NCBI RefSeq assembly: GCF_900184935.1 | Contig: NZ_FXYE01000001.1 | Coordinates: 62,001 to 126,000 of the forward strand | Origin: Actibacterium lipolyticum | GTDB taxonomy: Bacteria > Pseudomonadota > Alphaproteobacteria > Rhodobacterales > Rhodobacteraceae | Length of the DNA stretch: 64,000 nucleotides | Direction of reading: 5' to 3' | Shown: positions 1 through 10,332 of the stretch, one piece after another | How positions within the stretch are numbered: the first letter of the stretch is position 1 | Layout of the letters: each line of letters starts with the position of its first letter | Position numbers and translations under genes: made by a program | The notes under the pieces: model-generated | Told to the model about the DNA's origin: nothing | Databases searched by the model: none | The model's input: only the letters and a program-made list of their open reading frames with translations

Positions 1-437
1 CCGTCGAAATCGTTCCGGGTATCACCGCCGCCAGCGCCACCGCTGCTGCGCTTGGCCGGTCACTGACCGAACGGGGCGTATCGGACACATTGGTCTTTGC
101 CACGGGCACCTGCCGCGACGATGACCCGGTTCCCAACTGGGGAAAACTGGCGCAACCCGGCACGACGCTGGCGCTTTATATGGCGATGCACCGGGCTGAG
201 GATGTTCAGAAAAGCCTGTTGGACGCCGGGCTGTCTCCGGAATGTTTGGTCGATGTGGTCGGTTCGGTTTCGACCGCAGATCAGACGCGTTGTTCCTCCC
301 GGTTGGGCGGTATCGCGTCGGCGATCCGCGAAAGCGGCGTTTCAAGTCCGGCGATTGTTCTGATCACGAACCCCAAAGACCAAGGAAATGTGATGCGGGC
401 TGGCGTGCCTTCAAATGTCCAAATGTTGAACGGCTAA
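1..437 (+). CDS. cobA: Uroporphyrinogen-III C-methyltransferase, C-terminal part
   Basis: This is the 3' end of a gene that enters from the left edge; the reading frame is open from base 3 to the TAA at 435-437. The 144 visible residues match the C-terminal half of SUMT/CysG-type methylases: VEIVPGITAASA near the start corresponds to the conserved substrate-pocket segment. The family uses SAM to methylate uroporphyrinogen III at C2 and C7, giving precorrin-2 for siroheme or cobalamin. Because the N-terminus is missing I cannot tell a stand-alone CobA from the C-terminal domain of a CysG fusion. The next gene, tamA, starts 184 bases downstream and looks unrelated. Confidence 0.8.
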   Translation, partial: VEIVPGITAASATAAALGRSLTERGVSDTLVFATGTCRDDDPVPNWGKLAQPGTTLALYMAMHRAEDVQKSLLDAGLSPECLVDVVGSVSTADQTRCSSRLGGIASAIRESGVSSPAIVLITNPKDQGNVMRAGVPSNVQMLNG

Positions 438-621
438 GCCCAATAGCCGGGTTTAACTGACTGCGCCGTAACGCTACATTCCGTGCGAAATATCATGGTC
501 AATGGCGTCTTTGGCAATGCGCGGCTTTCGGCGCATGGCCCTATACGGTTTCGTCATTTCCTTTGATCGTGATTGCGGCGATGATAGGCGTCATTCGTAG
601 AGGGTTGGATCGGTTGGGGAT

Positions 622-2412
622 ATGCACGCAAGAATGATCAAGGCGGCGGGCCTTGCCTTATCGCTGCTGTGGGCGGGGGCTGTTAATGCCACCGAAGTGC
701 GGCTGTCTGCCCCGACTGCTGGCGATGATTTACAAGATGATCTTCGCGCGGCCTCGCTTGCCATTGCCGCGAACGAGGAAAAGGCGACCAAGCCGCAAGA
801 TCTGCTGGCGGCGGCGCGTGCGGATTATGCGCAACTGATCGGCGTTCTATACGCGATGGGGTATTATAGCCCTGTTATCAATATTCTGGTCGACGGGCGC
901 GAGGCGGCGTCGATACCGCCGTTTGCAACCCCGAAAACCATCGATAAAATTCGCCTGAAGGTCACGCCGGGGCCAAAGTTCAAGTTCTCGCAGGCGCGGG
1001 TTGCGCCCTTGGCCAACAGCACCGTTCTGCCGGAAGGGTTTGCAGTTGGAGAGCCTGCGAAAAGCACGCTTATTCAAGAAGCCGCGCAAGCGGGTGTTTC
1101 CGGGTATCGGGATGTTGGCTTTGCCAAGGCACGTATCGCCGGGCAGAACATCACCGCCGATCATCGCGCGCGGACGTTGGCAGCGGATATTCAGCTTGAT
1201 CCCGGCCGGCGGCTGCAATTTGGCGATTTGATCATCACTTCGGAAAGCCGGGTTCGCGAAAAGCGTATCCGCGAGATCGCGGGCCTGCCCAGCGGAGAGA
1301 CCTTTTCCCCCGAAGAGCTTGAAGATGCCGCAAGCCGCCTGCGCCGCAGCGGCGCGTTCCGCTCTGTTGCGTTGTTGGAGGCTGAAACTCCGAACGCAGA
1401 CGACACGCTTGATATCGAAGCCGCGCTGGTTGACGAAAAGAAACGCCGGTTTGGCTTCGGGGCAGAGGTATCGTCGCTTGAAGGGCTGGGTGTGTCTGCC
1501 TATTGGATGCACCGCAACCTGCTTGGCGGTGCTGAACGGTTGCGGATCGAAGGCGAGGTAAAGGGCATCGCCGGGGATTCCGGCGGGGTGGATTATCGCC
1601 TTGGCGCGACCATCACGCGGCCTGCAACGTTCGACGAAGACACCCGCCTGCTGGTGCTGGGAGAGCTGGAAGAGCTTGACGAACCCGATTTCTTTGAACG
1701 CAAAGCCACAGTCGGTGCGAGCCTATTTCGCCAGTTTTCCGATGTTCTAGAGGTTGGGGCAGGTGTCCGGTTTCGGTATTCCGAAGTGCGCGACGATCTT
1801 GGCGAACGTACCTTCACGCACCTGACAATTCCGGTAACGGCCGCATGGGATCGGCGTAACAACCCGTTGAACCCGGTGGGTGGCTTTTACCTGCAAGCAA
1901 CGGGCGAGCCCTTTGTTGGCGTTTCTGGCAGCCAGTCGGGCGCGCGGGTTTATGCGGATGCGCGGGCCTACGAAGGGTTGGGCGCTGACGACCGGTTTGT
2001 GGTCGCGGGGCGCCTTCAGTTCGGGTCGGTGATCGGCGCAGAAATCGTCGATGTGCCGCCAGACATGCTATTCTTTTCGGGTGGGGGCGGCACCGTGCGC
2101 GGGCAGCCGTACCAATCGCTTAACGTTGACCTTCCCAGCGGGGACAGCACCGGCGGGCGCGCGTTTCTTGGTGCGTCGGCAGAGGTGCGCGTGGGCGTAA
2201 CCGATAGCATTTCTGTGGTTGGCTTCGCCGATGCGGGCTTTATCGGAGCTGACAGTTGGCCGGGGGATAATGGCGCTTGGCATTCGGGTGCGGGTTTGGG
2301 GCTGCGGTATGAAACCGGCATCGGCCCAATCCGGCTTGATGTCGCAACGCCCATCGGTGGGGCCACCGGCGACGGCATTCATATTTACGTTGGCATAGGG
2401 CAGGCGTTCTGA
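622..2412 (+). CDS. tamA: Outer membrane translocation/assembly module protein TamA
   Basis: A 596-residue Omp85-family outer membrane protein. The N-terminus has a signal peptide ending around VNA; the ATG at 637 gives an equally good signal peptide without four extra residues. POTRA-like domains fill about residues 30-270, with repeated G-hydrophobic segments such as LRRSGAFRSVALLEAE. The rest is a 16-strand-type beta barrel carrying a GGGTVRGQPYQSL segment, which resembles the L6 VRGY/F loop of BamA and TamA. The protein ends in Phe, as expected for a BAM recognition signal. In characterised systems TamA works with TamB in outer-membrane protein insertion and lipid transport. Its TGA overlaps the tamB ATG by one base, which implies translational coupling. 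Confidence 0.93.
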   Translation: MHARMIKAAGLALSLLWAGAVNATEVRLSAPTAGDDLQDDLRAASLAIAANEEKATKPQDLLAAARADYAQLIGVLYAMGYYSPVINILVDGREAASIPPFATPKTIDKIRLKVTPGPKFKFSQARVAPLANSTVLPEGFAVGEPAKSTLIQEAAQAGVSGYRDVGFAKARIAGQNITADHRARTLAADIQLDPGRRLQFGDLIITSESRVREKRIREIAGLPSGETFSPEELEDAASRLRRSGAFRSVALLEAETPNADDTLDIEAALVDEKKRRFGFGAEVSSLEGLGVSAYWMHRNLLGGAERLRIEGEVKGIAGDSGGVDYRLGATITRPATFDEDTRLLVLGELEELDEPDFFERKATVGASLFRQFSDVLEVGAGVRFRYSEVRDDLGERTFTHLTIPVTAAWDRRNNPLNPVGGFYLQATGEPFVGVSGSQSGARVYADARAYEGLGADDRFVVAGRLQFGSVIGAEIVDVPPDMLFFSGGGGTVRGQPYQSLNVDLPSGDSTGGRAFLGASAEVRVGVTDSISVVGFADAGFIGADSWPGDNGAWHSGAGLGLRYETGIGPIRLDVATPIGGATGDGIHIYVGIGQAF

Positions 2413-5400
2413 TGCGTTTTGTTTTCGCACTCCTTTTCCTTGTTTTGTCGGCCATACCCACGTTTGCCCAAGACGATGCAGCGGGTGATCGCGGTGTGTT
2501 GCAGGCCTTTCTAGAGGACAACCTGTCGGGTGCCGGACGCACGATCCGCATCGTAGGGTTTGAAGGTGCGCTGTCCGCCCGTGCAACGGTCGAGGAGCTG
2601 ACGATCGCCGATGATGACGGCGTTTGGCTGACCCTGCGCGGTGTCGTTTTGGATTGGTCGCGCGCCGCCCTGTTGCGGGGCCGGTTAGAGGTGACGGAAC
2701 TTTCCGCCGATGAAATCATCATTCCACGCGCCCCAAAAAGCGAGAGCGTGACAGCCGAGGATGCAGAGGCGACCCCCTTCCAACTGCCTGATTTGCCGGT
2801 GTCGGTGAACATCGAAACGATCAAGGCTGCCAAGGTTGATGTCGGGGCCGCCCTATTTGGTGAAGCCGCGGTATTCGCGTTGGAAGGCAGCGTGAACCTT
2901 GCCGGTGGGGAAGGGCACGCCAAGCTGGATGTCGTGCGCACAGATGGCGAAGCAGGCACTTTCGCGCTGGATGCGTCATACGCCAATGAAACGGATGTAC
3001 TGAAGCTTGATCTGGGCCTGTCAGAGGGGCCAGGCGGGTTCATCAGTACGCTTATCTCGTTGCCCGGTAGCCCCGCGATAGAGCTAAGCGTGAAGGGTGA
3101 CGCCCCACTTTCCGATTTCACGGCCGATATCGTGCTGTCGTCTGATGGCGAAGAACGCCTCGCCGGGCAGATCAGCCAAACTGCCACAGAAAACGGTGAA
3201 GGGGCCGCGCCCGACCGACAGTTCAGCGGTGACTTGGGCGGCGATATCGCCCCGCTTTTTGCCCCGGCGTTGCAGCCCTTCTTTGGCCCGAAGATGCGCT
3301 TGAAATTTACTGGCGAACGCAGCGCCGATGGTCGTTTGGATCTGGAAGAGTTCAGTCTTTCCGCAGCCGCTTTGGCATTGGAAGGCAGCTTGGTCGTGGC
3401 GGCGGATGGCTTGCCAGAACGGTTTGACCTTGAAGGCACCATTGCGGGCGATGGGGACGTTGTATTGCCGCTGTCTGGGCCGGAAACTATTGTTAGATCC
3501 GCCCAGATTACCGCCCGCTTCGACGCAAACGAGGGCGAGGCATGGGCCGCCAGCGCGGTTGTCGAAGGGTTCGGGCGCGATGGGCTTACGCTTTCAAACG
3601 CAACGCTGTCGGGCACCGGGACAATCCGTCGAAGCCTTCCACGCCAAGTCACCGCTGCCGTGCAGATCGTGGCGGATGGCATCGCGCATCAAGATACGGC
3701 ACTGGCGACCGCGTTGGGGGATGCATTGCGCGGCACCGCAGCGCTGAATTGGACCGAAGGGGAGCCGTTGAACCTGACCGGGTTTGATCTTTCCGGCGCG
3801 GGGCTAAGCCTGACCGCGCGCGGCGAAGTTGATGGATATGGCGGCGGATACCCGGTGAATGGCAACTTGCGTTTGGTCAGCGATGACATCGCGCGCTTTT
3901 CTGGATTGGCCGGGCGCCCGATCAGCGGCACGGCTGAAATGGCGCTGGTGGGCGAAGGTACCTTGTTGGGTGGCGCGTTTGATATCGCGCTGGATGCAAC
4001 GACCACTGATCTGACCGTGGGCGTGGAACAGGTTGACCCGTTGCTTGCGGGCGAAAGCCAACTGGCCCTGCTGGCACAGCGGGACGAGACCGGAACAGAG
4101 CTTAAGAAATTCACGATCGCGAACGATGCGCTGAACGCGGATGCCAACGGCACGCTGAACGGTTTGGCGGGCGCGCTTTTTGTGCAGGCTAGTCTGAACG
4201 AGATTGCGCCACTTGCGCCGGGTCTTTCGGGGCCTGCGCGGATGAATACCAATGTGAAGTGGCAAAAGGATCAACCCCTGTCGCTTGAACGGCTGTTTGT
4301 CGAAGGGGCGGGTGCCACGGCAATCGGCAGCGGCACCGTTGATCTGGCCGACGAACGTCTGCCAGCGGTTGGCGATCTTAAGCTGACGGTTGTCGACCTT
4401 GCACCATTCTCTGAATTAGCGCGGCGGCCACTTGGCGGATCGGTGCGGGCCGATGTGTCAGGGCGCGGCGCGATTAAGGGCGATGCGTTCGACGTGACAG
4501 CACGTGCCACCACAACCGATCTGGTGACGGGAATTGAACAGGCGGATGCGCTTCTTGGCGGCGCGACAAACGTCACCCTGATCGCGCAGCGTGATGGTGG
4601 TGTTACCGTGCTGGAACAGTTCACCGCCAGCAGCAACGCCTTCAACGCGACCGCACAGGGCACCCTTACAAACGATGATGGTGGCGTGCAGATCAGTGCG
4701 CAATTGGTTGACCTTGCACCGGTGGCGCCCGGTTTGGCTGGCCCGGCGTCACTGGACACGATGCTGAATTGGACAAAAGACTCCCCGCTGCGCATCGATG
4801 ACCTGATCCTGAAGGGGGCCGGTGCGTTGGTTTCAGGCGGCGGCTCGCTTGATCTGAATGATGAAGATCTTCCAGCGGCTGGCTCGGTTGAGGTTTCTGT
4901 CGAAAACCTTGCTGTGTTTTCCCGCCTTGCCGGGCGTTCTCTGCGCGGCAGCCTGCAGGCGTCAGCGACTGGCAGCGCGAAAATCAAAGGCGATGATTTT
5001 GACCTTCAGCTGGATGCGACCGGGCGTAACTTGGCGGCGGGGCTGGGCGATCTGGATCAGTTGATTGGCGGGCAAAGCGGGCTGTCATTGCAAGCGTCAC
5101 GGGCGGATGGGCGCATCACGGTTTCTGCCTTGTCGCTTGAAACCGGGCAGATCACGGCGCAAGTCTCGGGCGGTGTGGGCGACAGTGAAACATTGAACTT
5201 CAACGCACGGCTGGCGAACTTGGGCCTGTTGGTGCCCGAATTTCCCGGCCCCGTGACCGCAAGCGGCACAGCCACAGCTGTCGGAAGCGATTGGCAACTG
5301 GCGCTGAACGCGACAGGGCCGGGCGGAACGACAGCACGCGTTGCTGGCCGTGTCGCGGGGGACGGCAAGACGATGAACCTTTCCACGGACGGCACCGCGC

Positions 5401-6671
5401 CGTTGGGTCTTGCCAACAGCTTTATCGCGCCGCGTTCGGTCCAAGGAACGGTTGGCTATGACCTGCGTATTAACGGAAAGCCGGGGCTTGATGCGCTTTC
5501 TGGCACCATCGCGACCAGCGGTGCACGCTTTTCTGCGCCGACATTGGGTGTGGCGATCCGCGATCTGAATGCCGACATTGGGTTGGCTGGGGGCCGGGCA
5601 TCGGTGCAGGTGCGTGGCGATGTGGTCGGCGGTGGGCGTGTTGTTGTGACCGGGCCGGTTTCACTGACCGCGCCCTTTGACAGTGACCTTGAAATCCGCC
5701 TGAACAACGTTTCGCTTAGTGACCCAGAACTGTACCAAAGTTCCGTTCGGGGTGACCTTCGTCTAAGTGGCCCGCTGGCCTCTGGTGGTCAAATCCGCGG
5801 AACGCTTGAACTGGGCGAAACAGAGGTGCAGGTGCCATCAACCATCGGCGGTGTGTCTGGCGCTATTCCCGACGGGCTTGTGCACGTAAATGACAAGGCC
5901 GCAGCCAAAGCAACGCGCGACCGGGCTGGGCTTTCGCCGACTGCTGGCACCGAAAGCGAAGCTGGCGCAAGTGGCGGGCTGGGTTTGAATGTGACGGTCA
6001 AAGCGCCTTCTCAGATTTTTGTACGTGGTCGCGGGTTGGATGCCGAACTTGGCGGGCAACTACGGGTCACGGGCACAACCAGTGACGTTATCCCGATCGG
6101 CCGGTTCGACCTTGTCCGTGGCCGGCTTGATATATTGGGCAAACGGCTGGACCTGACCGAAGGCCAGATCCGCCTGCAGGGCGCGTTCGATCCTTATATC
6201 CGGTTGGTTGCTGAAACGCAGGCGGACGATGTGACCATCCAAATCGTCACCGAAGGGCCCGTCAGCGAACCCGAGGTTAGCTTCCTATCGCAGCCAGAGC
6301 TGCCCCAGGATGAGGTCTTGGCGCGGTTGTTGTTCGGGCAGGGCATTGATAATCTGTCGCCACTTCAAGCGGCCCAACTGGCATCTGCGGTCGCAACGCT
6401 TGCCGGGCGTGGCGGCGGTGGGATTGTGTCCAAGCTAAGGGAAAGCTTTGGTTTGGACGATCTGGATGTGACCTCTGACGCCGAGGGGACGACGGCTGTT
6501 CGTGCGGGCAAATATATATCAGACAATATCTACACCGACGTCACCGTGGATTCAGAAGGCAAGAGCGAGATTAACTTGAACCTTGATGTGTCATCCTCGT
6601 TCACCGTTAAGGGCGGCCTTGGCAGTGATGGCGACACAAGCGTCGGCGTTTTCTGGGAAAGAGACTATTAA
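2412..6671 (+). CDS. tamB: Translocation/assembly module protein TamB (DUF490)
   Basis: A 1419-residue periplasm-spanning protein with an N-terminal hydrophobic segment (MRFVFALLFLVLSAIPTFAQ) and a very long beta-rich body. The C-terminal DUF490/TamB domain contains the FDLVRGRLDILGKRL-type segment and ends in SVGVFWERDY. TamB-family proteins form a hydrophobic groove between inner and outer membranes and work with TamA in outer-membrane assembly or phospholipid transport. The start follows from the TGATG overlap with tamA. The middle of the protein holds at least three consecutive units with an exact 170-residue period, entered separately. No terminator is obvious just after the TAA. Confidence 0.93.
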   Translation: MRFVFALLFLVLSAIPTFAQDDAAGDRGVLQAFLEDNLSGAGRTIRIVGFEGALSARATVEELTIADDDGVWLTLRGVVLDWSRAALLRGRLEVTELSADEIIIPRAPKSESVTAEDAEATPFQLPDLPVSVNIETIKAAKVDVGAALFGEAAVFALEGSVNLAGGEGHAKLDVVRTDGEAGTFALDASYANETDVLKLDLGLSEGPGGFISTLISLPGSPAIELSVKGDAPLSDFTADIVLSSDGEERLAGQISQTATENGEGAAPDRQFSGDLGGDIAPLFAPALQPFFGPKMRLKFTGERSADGRLDLEEFSLSAAALALEGSLVVAADGLPERFDLEGTIAGDGDVVLPLSGPETIVRSAQITARFDANEGEAWAASAVVEGFGRDGLTLSNATLSGTGTIRRSLPRQVTAAVQIVADGIAHQDTALATALGDALRGTAALNWTEGEPLNLTGFDLSGAGLSLTARGEVDGYGGGYPVNGNLRLVSDDIARFSGLAGRPISGTAEMALVGEGTLLGGAFDIALDATTTDLTVGVEQVDPLLAGESQLALLAQRDETGTELKKFTIANDALNADANGTLNGLAGALFVQASLNEIAPLAPGLSGPARMNTNVKWQKDQPLSLERLFVEGAGATAIGSGTVDLADERLPAVGDLKLTVVDLAPFSELARRPLGGSVRADVSGRGAIKGDAFDVTARATTTDLVTGIEQADALLGGATNVTLIAQRDGGVTVLEQFTASSNAFNATAQGTLTNDDGGVQISAQLVDLAPVAPGLAGPASLDTMLNWTKDSPLRIDDLILKGAGALVSGGGSLDLNDEDLPAAGSVEVSVENLAVFSRLAGRSLRGSLQASATGSAKIKGDDFDLQLDATGRNLAAGLGDLDQLIGGQSGLSLQASRADGRITVSALSLETGQITAQVSGGVGDSETLNFNARLANLGLLVPEFPGPVTASGTATAVGSDWQLALNATGPGGTTARVAGRVAGDGKTMNLSTDGTAPLGLANSFIAPRSVQGTVGYDLRINGKPGLDALSGTIATSGARFSAPTLGVAIRDLNADIGLAGGRASVQVRGDVVGGGRVVVTGPVSLTAPFDSDLEIRLNNVSLSDPELYQSSVRGDLRLSGPLASGGQIRGTLELGETEVQVPSTIGGVSGAIPDGLVHVNDKAAAKATRDRAGLSPTAGTESEAGASGGLGLNVTVKAPSQIFVRGRGLDAELGGQLRVTGTTSDVIPIGRFDLVRGRLDILGKRLDLTEGQIRLQGAFDPYIRLVAETQADDVTIQIVTEGPVSEPEVSFLSQPELPQDEVLARLLFGQGIDNLSPLQAAQLASAVATLAGRGGGGIVSKLRESFGLDDLDVTSDAEGTTAVRAGKYISDNIYTDVTVDSEGKSEINLNLDVSSSFTVKGGLGSDGDTSVGVFWERDY
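3885..5414 (+). repeat. Three tandem 510-bp coding repeats inside tamB
   Basis: Within tamB, three segments beginning D-I-A-R-F-S, D-L-A-P-F-S and N-L-A-V-F-S start at bases 3885, 4395 and 4905, exactly 510 bases or 170 codons apart. Each is followed by an LA-x-R-x-(L/I)-x-G motif and a G-x-FD-x-x-x-x-A-T stretch. The first two share ATTTDL and the third has ATGRNL. The preceding segments also align (G-x-LxxxGxLxL). The third unit is the most diverged and its right-hand end is approximate. This fits growth of the TamB groove by internal duplication. Confidence 0.75.
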
Positions 6672-6848
6672 AAAGCGTAAACTTTTCGGTGATTTGCAGT
6701 CCGAATGGTTGTTTTTAACCTCTTATGAGTGAACGTTAACATCTTAAGTATATCCAAAGATTTTCGCCACATTCCCGCCACATTTGGCCTCCTTTTATGA
6801 AATGTAACCGGCGCTCAACGGCCGGAGTTTCAAAATCTGGAGTGGCAA

Positions 6849-7064
6849 ATGATTGTTGGATTCATTGTTCTTGGGGCGCTGATTGGAACCGGGTCTGCCG
6901 TGTTTTCACTGATCGCGGGCTATTCAGTATTATTCGCCGTAGGTGTCTATGCACTTAGCGGTTTTTCGACCCTTGTCGTCGCGGGGGCTGGTACTGCGCT
7001 GGCGGCCTGCTGTACGGGGCCATTCGCGACCCCGTTGTTCAACGTCTTTGGGCGGAACAAATAG
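6849..7064 (+). CDS. Small two-helix membrane protein, function unknown
   Basis: A 71-residue, very hydrophobic protein. A GGAG ribosome-binding site lies seven bases before the ATG. Two or three membrane segments are visible: residues 2-24 (IVGFIVLGALIG...), 27-42 and 44-58. A Cys-Cys pair (AACCTGPF) sits near the end of the last helix, and the tail GRNK is short and positive. It lies alone between tamB (177 bases upstream) and folC on the opposite strand. I do not recognise a family. Codon use looks like its neighbours and the ribosome-binding site is good, so I think it is expressed. Confidence 0.6.
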   Translation: MIVGFIVLGALIGTGSAVFSLIAGYSVLFAVGVYALSGFSTLVVAGAGTALAACCTGPFATPLFNVFGRNK

Positions 7065-7100
7065 AAGCACCCAGTTGGTTATCGCCAGCGGTTGCTAACC

Positions 7101-8375
7101 CTAACCGTTTTCCCGCAAAACTTCGCCAGCCAGATAAAGTGACCCGCAAATCAAGATCCGGGCATTGGGCGCGGCTTTTGTGATGTCTTGAACGGCGTCG
7201 CCAAGCGATGCCGCAATCGACGAAGGGATGCCAACCGAGGTTCCCGCATCGGCTGTTTCGTCAGCTGAAAGCGTCGCCGCAGAACCCGGTATGGAAACCG
7301 CATGAAGGCTTTGCGCCTGTGCCGCCAAAGGGCGCAGGTATCCGGTGACGTCCTTGGTGTTCAACATCCCACAGATCAGGTGCAATGGGCGATCTGGCAG
7401 GCGTGAAAGTGCCTCGATCAGCGCGTCGCCTGCGGCAGGGTTATGACCGCCATCTAACCACAGTTCGGCGCGGTCGGCGGCCTTGACCAGCGGCCCTTTG
7501 GTCAGCCGCTGCATGCGCGCGGGCCACGTGGCGTTGGTCACAGCGGCTTCGCAGGCCTCTTCGTCCATTCCAAGGGCGCGCAGGGCAGCGATGGCCATAC
7601 CGGCGTTATCAACCTGATGCGCACCGATTAGGTTTGGCAAAGGCAGGTCAAGCAAACCGGTTTCATCTTGATAGACAAGCCGCCCGCGTTCTTCCCACAC
7701 CTGCCAATGTTGCCCATGCGCCAAAAGCGGAACGCCAAGGCGTGCGGCGCGTGCTTCGATCACGTCAAGGGCGGTTTCCTGTTGCCGGCCGACGACGCAG
7801 GGCACACCGCGTTTTAGGATGCCCGCCTTTTCGCCAGCAATTTCTTCCAGCGTATCGCCAAGGTATTGTTGATGATCGATGGAAACAGGCGTGATGATTG
7901 TCAGCGCGGGCGTGTCGATCACGTTTGTCGCGTCCAACCGGCCGCCAAGGCCGACCTCTAACAGGGTGAAGTCAGCAGGGGTGCGGGCGAAGGCCAACAG
8001 GGCCGCGACCGTGGTGATTTCGAAATAGGTGATGCCTTCGCCGTTGTTGGCGCGCACACATTCATCAAGGATTTCGCTTAGCGCGTCTTCTTCGATCAAC
8101 TCTCCGGCCAGGCGTATACGTTCGTGGAACCGTACCAGATGCGGCGAGGTATAGGCGTGAACGCGTTTGCCCGCCCCCTCTAGCCCGGCGCGGATCATGG
8201 CTTGGGTCGACCCTTTGCCGTTGGTGCCCGCGATGTGGACAACTGGGGGCAATGCCCGTTCGGGATGGTCCAATGCGGCCAACAGACGCCAAACACGATC
8301 AAGTGTCAGGTCAATAATCTTGGGGTGAAGGGACATCATCCGGTCAAGGATGATGTCGCTGCCTGTGGGGTTCAC
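7101..8375 (-). CDS. folC: Bifunctional dihydrofolate synthase / folylpolyglutamate synthase
   Basis: A 424-residue Mur-ligase-family enzyme that joins glutamate to dihydropteroate and extends folate polyglutamate tails in the cytoplasm, using ATP. The P-loop [11 protein letters not shown] lies near residue 50, followed by the typical [12 protein letters not shown] segment and the [11 protein letters not shown] motif near 150. The start is GTG: bases 8373-8375 read CAC on the plus strand, and the codon overlaps the accD TGA as GTGA. It therefore lies directly downstream of accD and is probably translated by coupling with it, an arrangement familiar from many proteobacteria. Confidence 0.95.
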   Translation of the reverse strand: MNPTGSDIILDRMMSLHPKIIDLTLDRVWRLLAALDHPERALPPVVHIAGTNGKGSTQAMIRAGLEGAGKRVHAYTSPHLVRFHERIRLAGELIEEDALSEILDECVRANNGEGITYFEITTVAALLAFARTPADFTLLEVGLGGRLDATNVIDTPALTIITPVSIDHQQYLGDTLEEIAGEKAGILKRGVPCVVGRQQETALDVIEARAARLGVPLLAHGQHWQVWEERGRLVYQDETGLLDLPLPNLIGAHQVDNAGMAIAALRALGMDEEACEAAVTNATWPARMQRLTKGPLVKAADRAELWLDGGHNPAAGDALIEALSRLPDRPLHLICGMLNTKDVTGYLRPLAAQAQSLHAVSIPGSAATLSADETADAGTSVGIPSSIAASLGDAVQDITKAAPNARILICGSLYLAGEVLRENG

Positions 8376-9319
8376 GCCTTAGGTGCGTCTGCTTCGCCAG
8401 TTTCTGCTGGCGCGGCTTCAGCTTCTTCTGCTTCCGGCTCGGGCGCAGGAAGGTTACCACGCACGGCTGGTGTCAGGTTCATAAGCATCCGAACGATCGT
8501 GATCAGTTCGTCCCGCATTTCGGTGCGCATGGTCACGCGGTCCAGCATGCCGTGGTCCAACAGATATTCAGAACGCTGGAACCCTTCGGGCAGCTTTTCA
8601 CGGATGGTCTGTTCGATAACGCGCGGCCCGGCAAAGCAGATCAGGGCGTTCGGCTCTGCGATGTGAACGTCGCCCAGCATCGCATAAGACGCGGTAACGC
8701 CGCCCGATGTTGGGTTGGTTAGAACCACGATGTAAGGCAGGCCCGCTTCTTTCAGCATTTCGACAGCAACCGTCGTGCGCGGCATTTGCATCAGCGACAG
8801 AATGCCTTCCTGCATGCGCGCGCCACCAGCGGCGGAAAACAGGATCAGAGGGCGGCCAAGTTCAACCGCACGTTCAGCGGCGGCAATGATGGCGTTGCCA
8901 ACATACATGCCCATGGAACCACCCATGAAGCTGAAGTCTTGCCCGGCAGCGACGATGGGCGTGCCGCCCATTTCGCCTTCGGCGACCAGCATCGCTTCGG
9001 GTTCGCCGGTTTTCTTTTGCGCGGCTTTCATGCGGTCAGGGTATTTTTTCTGATCGCGGAAATGCAGGGGGTCGGCGATGGGCTTAGGTACTTCGATCTC
9101 TGTGAAGATACCGCCGTCGAATAATGCGTCGAACCGTTCACGCGGGGTGATTGGCATGTGATGGTCGCACGTGGTGCAGACGTTCAGATTGTCGCTTAGT
9201 TCGCGGTGGAACAGCATCGTCCCGCATTCGTCGCACTTGGTCCAGAGGTTCTCTGGCACCTCGCGACGGGAAAAAAGCGAGTTGATTTTGGGGCGGACGT
9301 AATTCGAAATCCAGTTCAT
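8372..9319 (-). CDS. accD: Acetyl-CoA carboxylase carboxyltransferase subunit beta
   Basis: A 315-residue beta subunit of the carboxyltransferase that moves the carboxyl group from biotin to acetyl-CoA, making malonyl-CoA for fatty-acid synthesis; it works with AccA. The N-terminal four-Cys zinc ribbon is visible (C29, C32, C48, C51: KCDEC...CTTC). The crotonase-like core includes [15 protein letters not shown] and [17 protein letters not shown] chose the ATG at 9319 (MNWISNYV) over an upstream start 20 codons earlier because this is the usual AccD N-terminus. A C-terminal Glu/Ala-rich tail ([14 protein letters not shown]) follows the domain. The stop overlaps folC. Confidence 0.96.
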   Translation of the reverse strand: MNWISNYVRPKINSLFSRREVPENLWTKCDECGTMLFHRELSDNLNVCTTCDHHMPITPRERFDALFDGGIFTEIEVPKPIADPLHFRDQKKYPDRMKAAQKKTGEPEAMLVAEGEMGGTPIVAAGQDFSFMGGSMGMYVGNAIIAAAERAVELGRPLILFSAAGGARMQEGILSLMQMPRTTVAVEMLKEAGLPYIVVLTNPTSGGVTASYAMLGDVHIAEPNALICFAGPRVIEQTIREKLPEGFQRSEYLLDHGMLDRVTMRTEMRDELITIVRMLMNLTPAVRGNLPAPEPEAEEAEAAPAETGEADAPKA

Positions 9320-9384
9320 ACGGACATGCCTATCGCTACGAGATGTGCCCGAAATAAGCCGGGGCGCGGTGAATTGCAATCTGA

Positions 9385-10266
9385 CTATCGGGCAACGATG
9401 TAACGCAGCAAGCGCCAGACAGTGAAAAGTAGAATAAGATCAAGCCCAAGGCCAAGGGGAAGATTGGTCTTATCAGCCACATCATAGGGCGTGACGAACA
9501 GCGAAAGGCCGTTGATTGTACCCCCGACAGACACGAACAGCATGGCGAACACGTTGTTGATAAAATGCAGGCCCATGGCGCTGCCCAGGCTGCCGGTTCT
9601 TTCGGTCAGATCGGCAGCAATCAGCGCAAAGCCAAGTACGGCGGCCAAGATCATCCAGATATTGGACCCGGCAGCGGGGTTCCAGTGAAGCGATGTGAAA
9701 AGCAGCGCGGGAAGCCCCATCCAAACCCACCGCGCAACGAACCGCGCGGCAAGTTGTTGTTGCAAATAGCCGCGAAAGATCAGTTCTTCGGATGTGGTTT
9801 GTATGAACACAAGCGGCAAGGCGAGTGGCAGATAGCCAAGCCACGTGTCGAAGGCCAAGTTTTGTTCCGGGGGCGAAAGCCAGAAACTTAGCGCTGTCAG
9901 GCCACCATAAAGCGGCAAAAGCACCACAACCGTCAGGAAAAATCCGCGCAGCGTTTCGTCGGCTGGCCCGAACAAGGTGCCGGGCCCGCGCAAGTGACAC
10001 GCGCCCACGGCGATGATGGGGCCAAGGCCCATGCCTATGAAGCTGAGCAGAAGGAAGAAGGTCGGCCCTGCCTCGGTCGGGGCTTTTAGTTTCAGCAGCC
10101 ACGCAAAATATTCCAAGGGCCCGACAATCGGATAAAGCGCGACAAGCATGATGGCGAACACGCCGATATAAATAAACAATATCAGCAACATGCCCAACAG
10201 GATGCGCCAAATTTCTGGGTAAAGCCGGGCCGGGCCGATATAGGCCGCGAATTCGGGCGCGCGCAT
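9385..10266 (-). CDS. CPBP-family intramembrane protease-like protein, copy 1
   Basis: A 293-residue multi-spanning membrane protein of the CPBP (Abi/CAAX-protease-like) family. About eight hydrophobic segments are visible. The diagnostic [18 protein letters not shown] stretch carries the EE-x-x-x-R motif near residue 180, and a later HFINN segment gives the family's second His/Asn motif. Characterised relatives are Rce1-type glutamate or metallo-proteases; many bacterial members have no known substrate. The ATG at 10266 (MRAPEF) is preferred over an upstream TTG because the neighbouring paralogue starts at the same place. It follows copy 2 by 66 bases on the same strand. Confidence 0.85.
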   Translation of the reverse strand: MRAPEFAAYIGPARLYPEIWRILLGMLLILFIYIGVFAIMLVALYPIVGPLEYFAWLLKLKAPTEAGPTFFLLLSFIGMGLGPIIAVGACHLRGPGTLFGPADETLRGFFLTVVVLLPLYGGLTALSFWLSPPEQNLAFDTWLGYLPLALPLVFIQTTSEELIFRGYLQQQLAARFVARWVWMGLPALLFTSLHWNPAAGSNIWMILAAVLGFALIAADLTERTGSLGSAMGLHFINNVFAMLFVSVGGTINGLSLFVTPYDVADKTNLPLGLGLDLILLFTVWRLLRYIVAR

Positions 10267-10332
10267 GTTGTGAATTCCTGATTGCCTGCTCAATTTGAAC
10301 GAAGCTAACGCGCCATTGTCAAAGCTGCAATC

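Noticed and set aside
500-545. Hairpin ATGCGC/GCGCAT (517-536) as a terminator of the first gene
   Set aside because: Only six paired bases and no T-run after it; too weak to list.
2240-3682. A long minus-strand open frame (480 codons) antisense to tamA/tamB
   Set aside because: Composition is Ser/Pro/Arg-rich and low in hydrophobic order, typical of a shadow frame opposite a GC-rich gene; the plus-strand product is a recognisable TamB.
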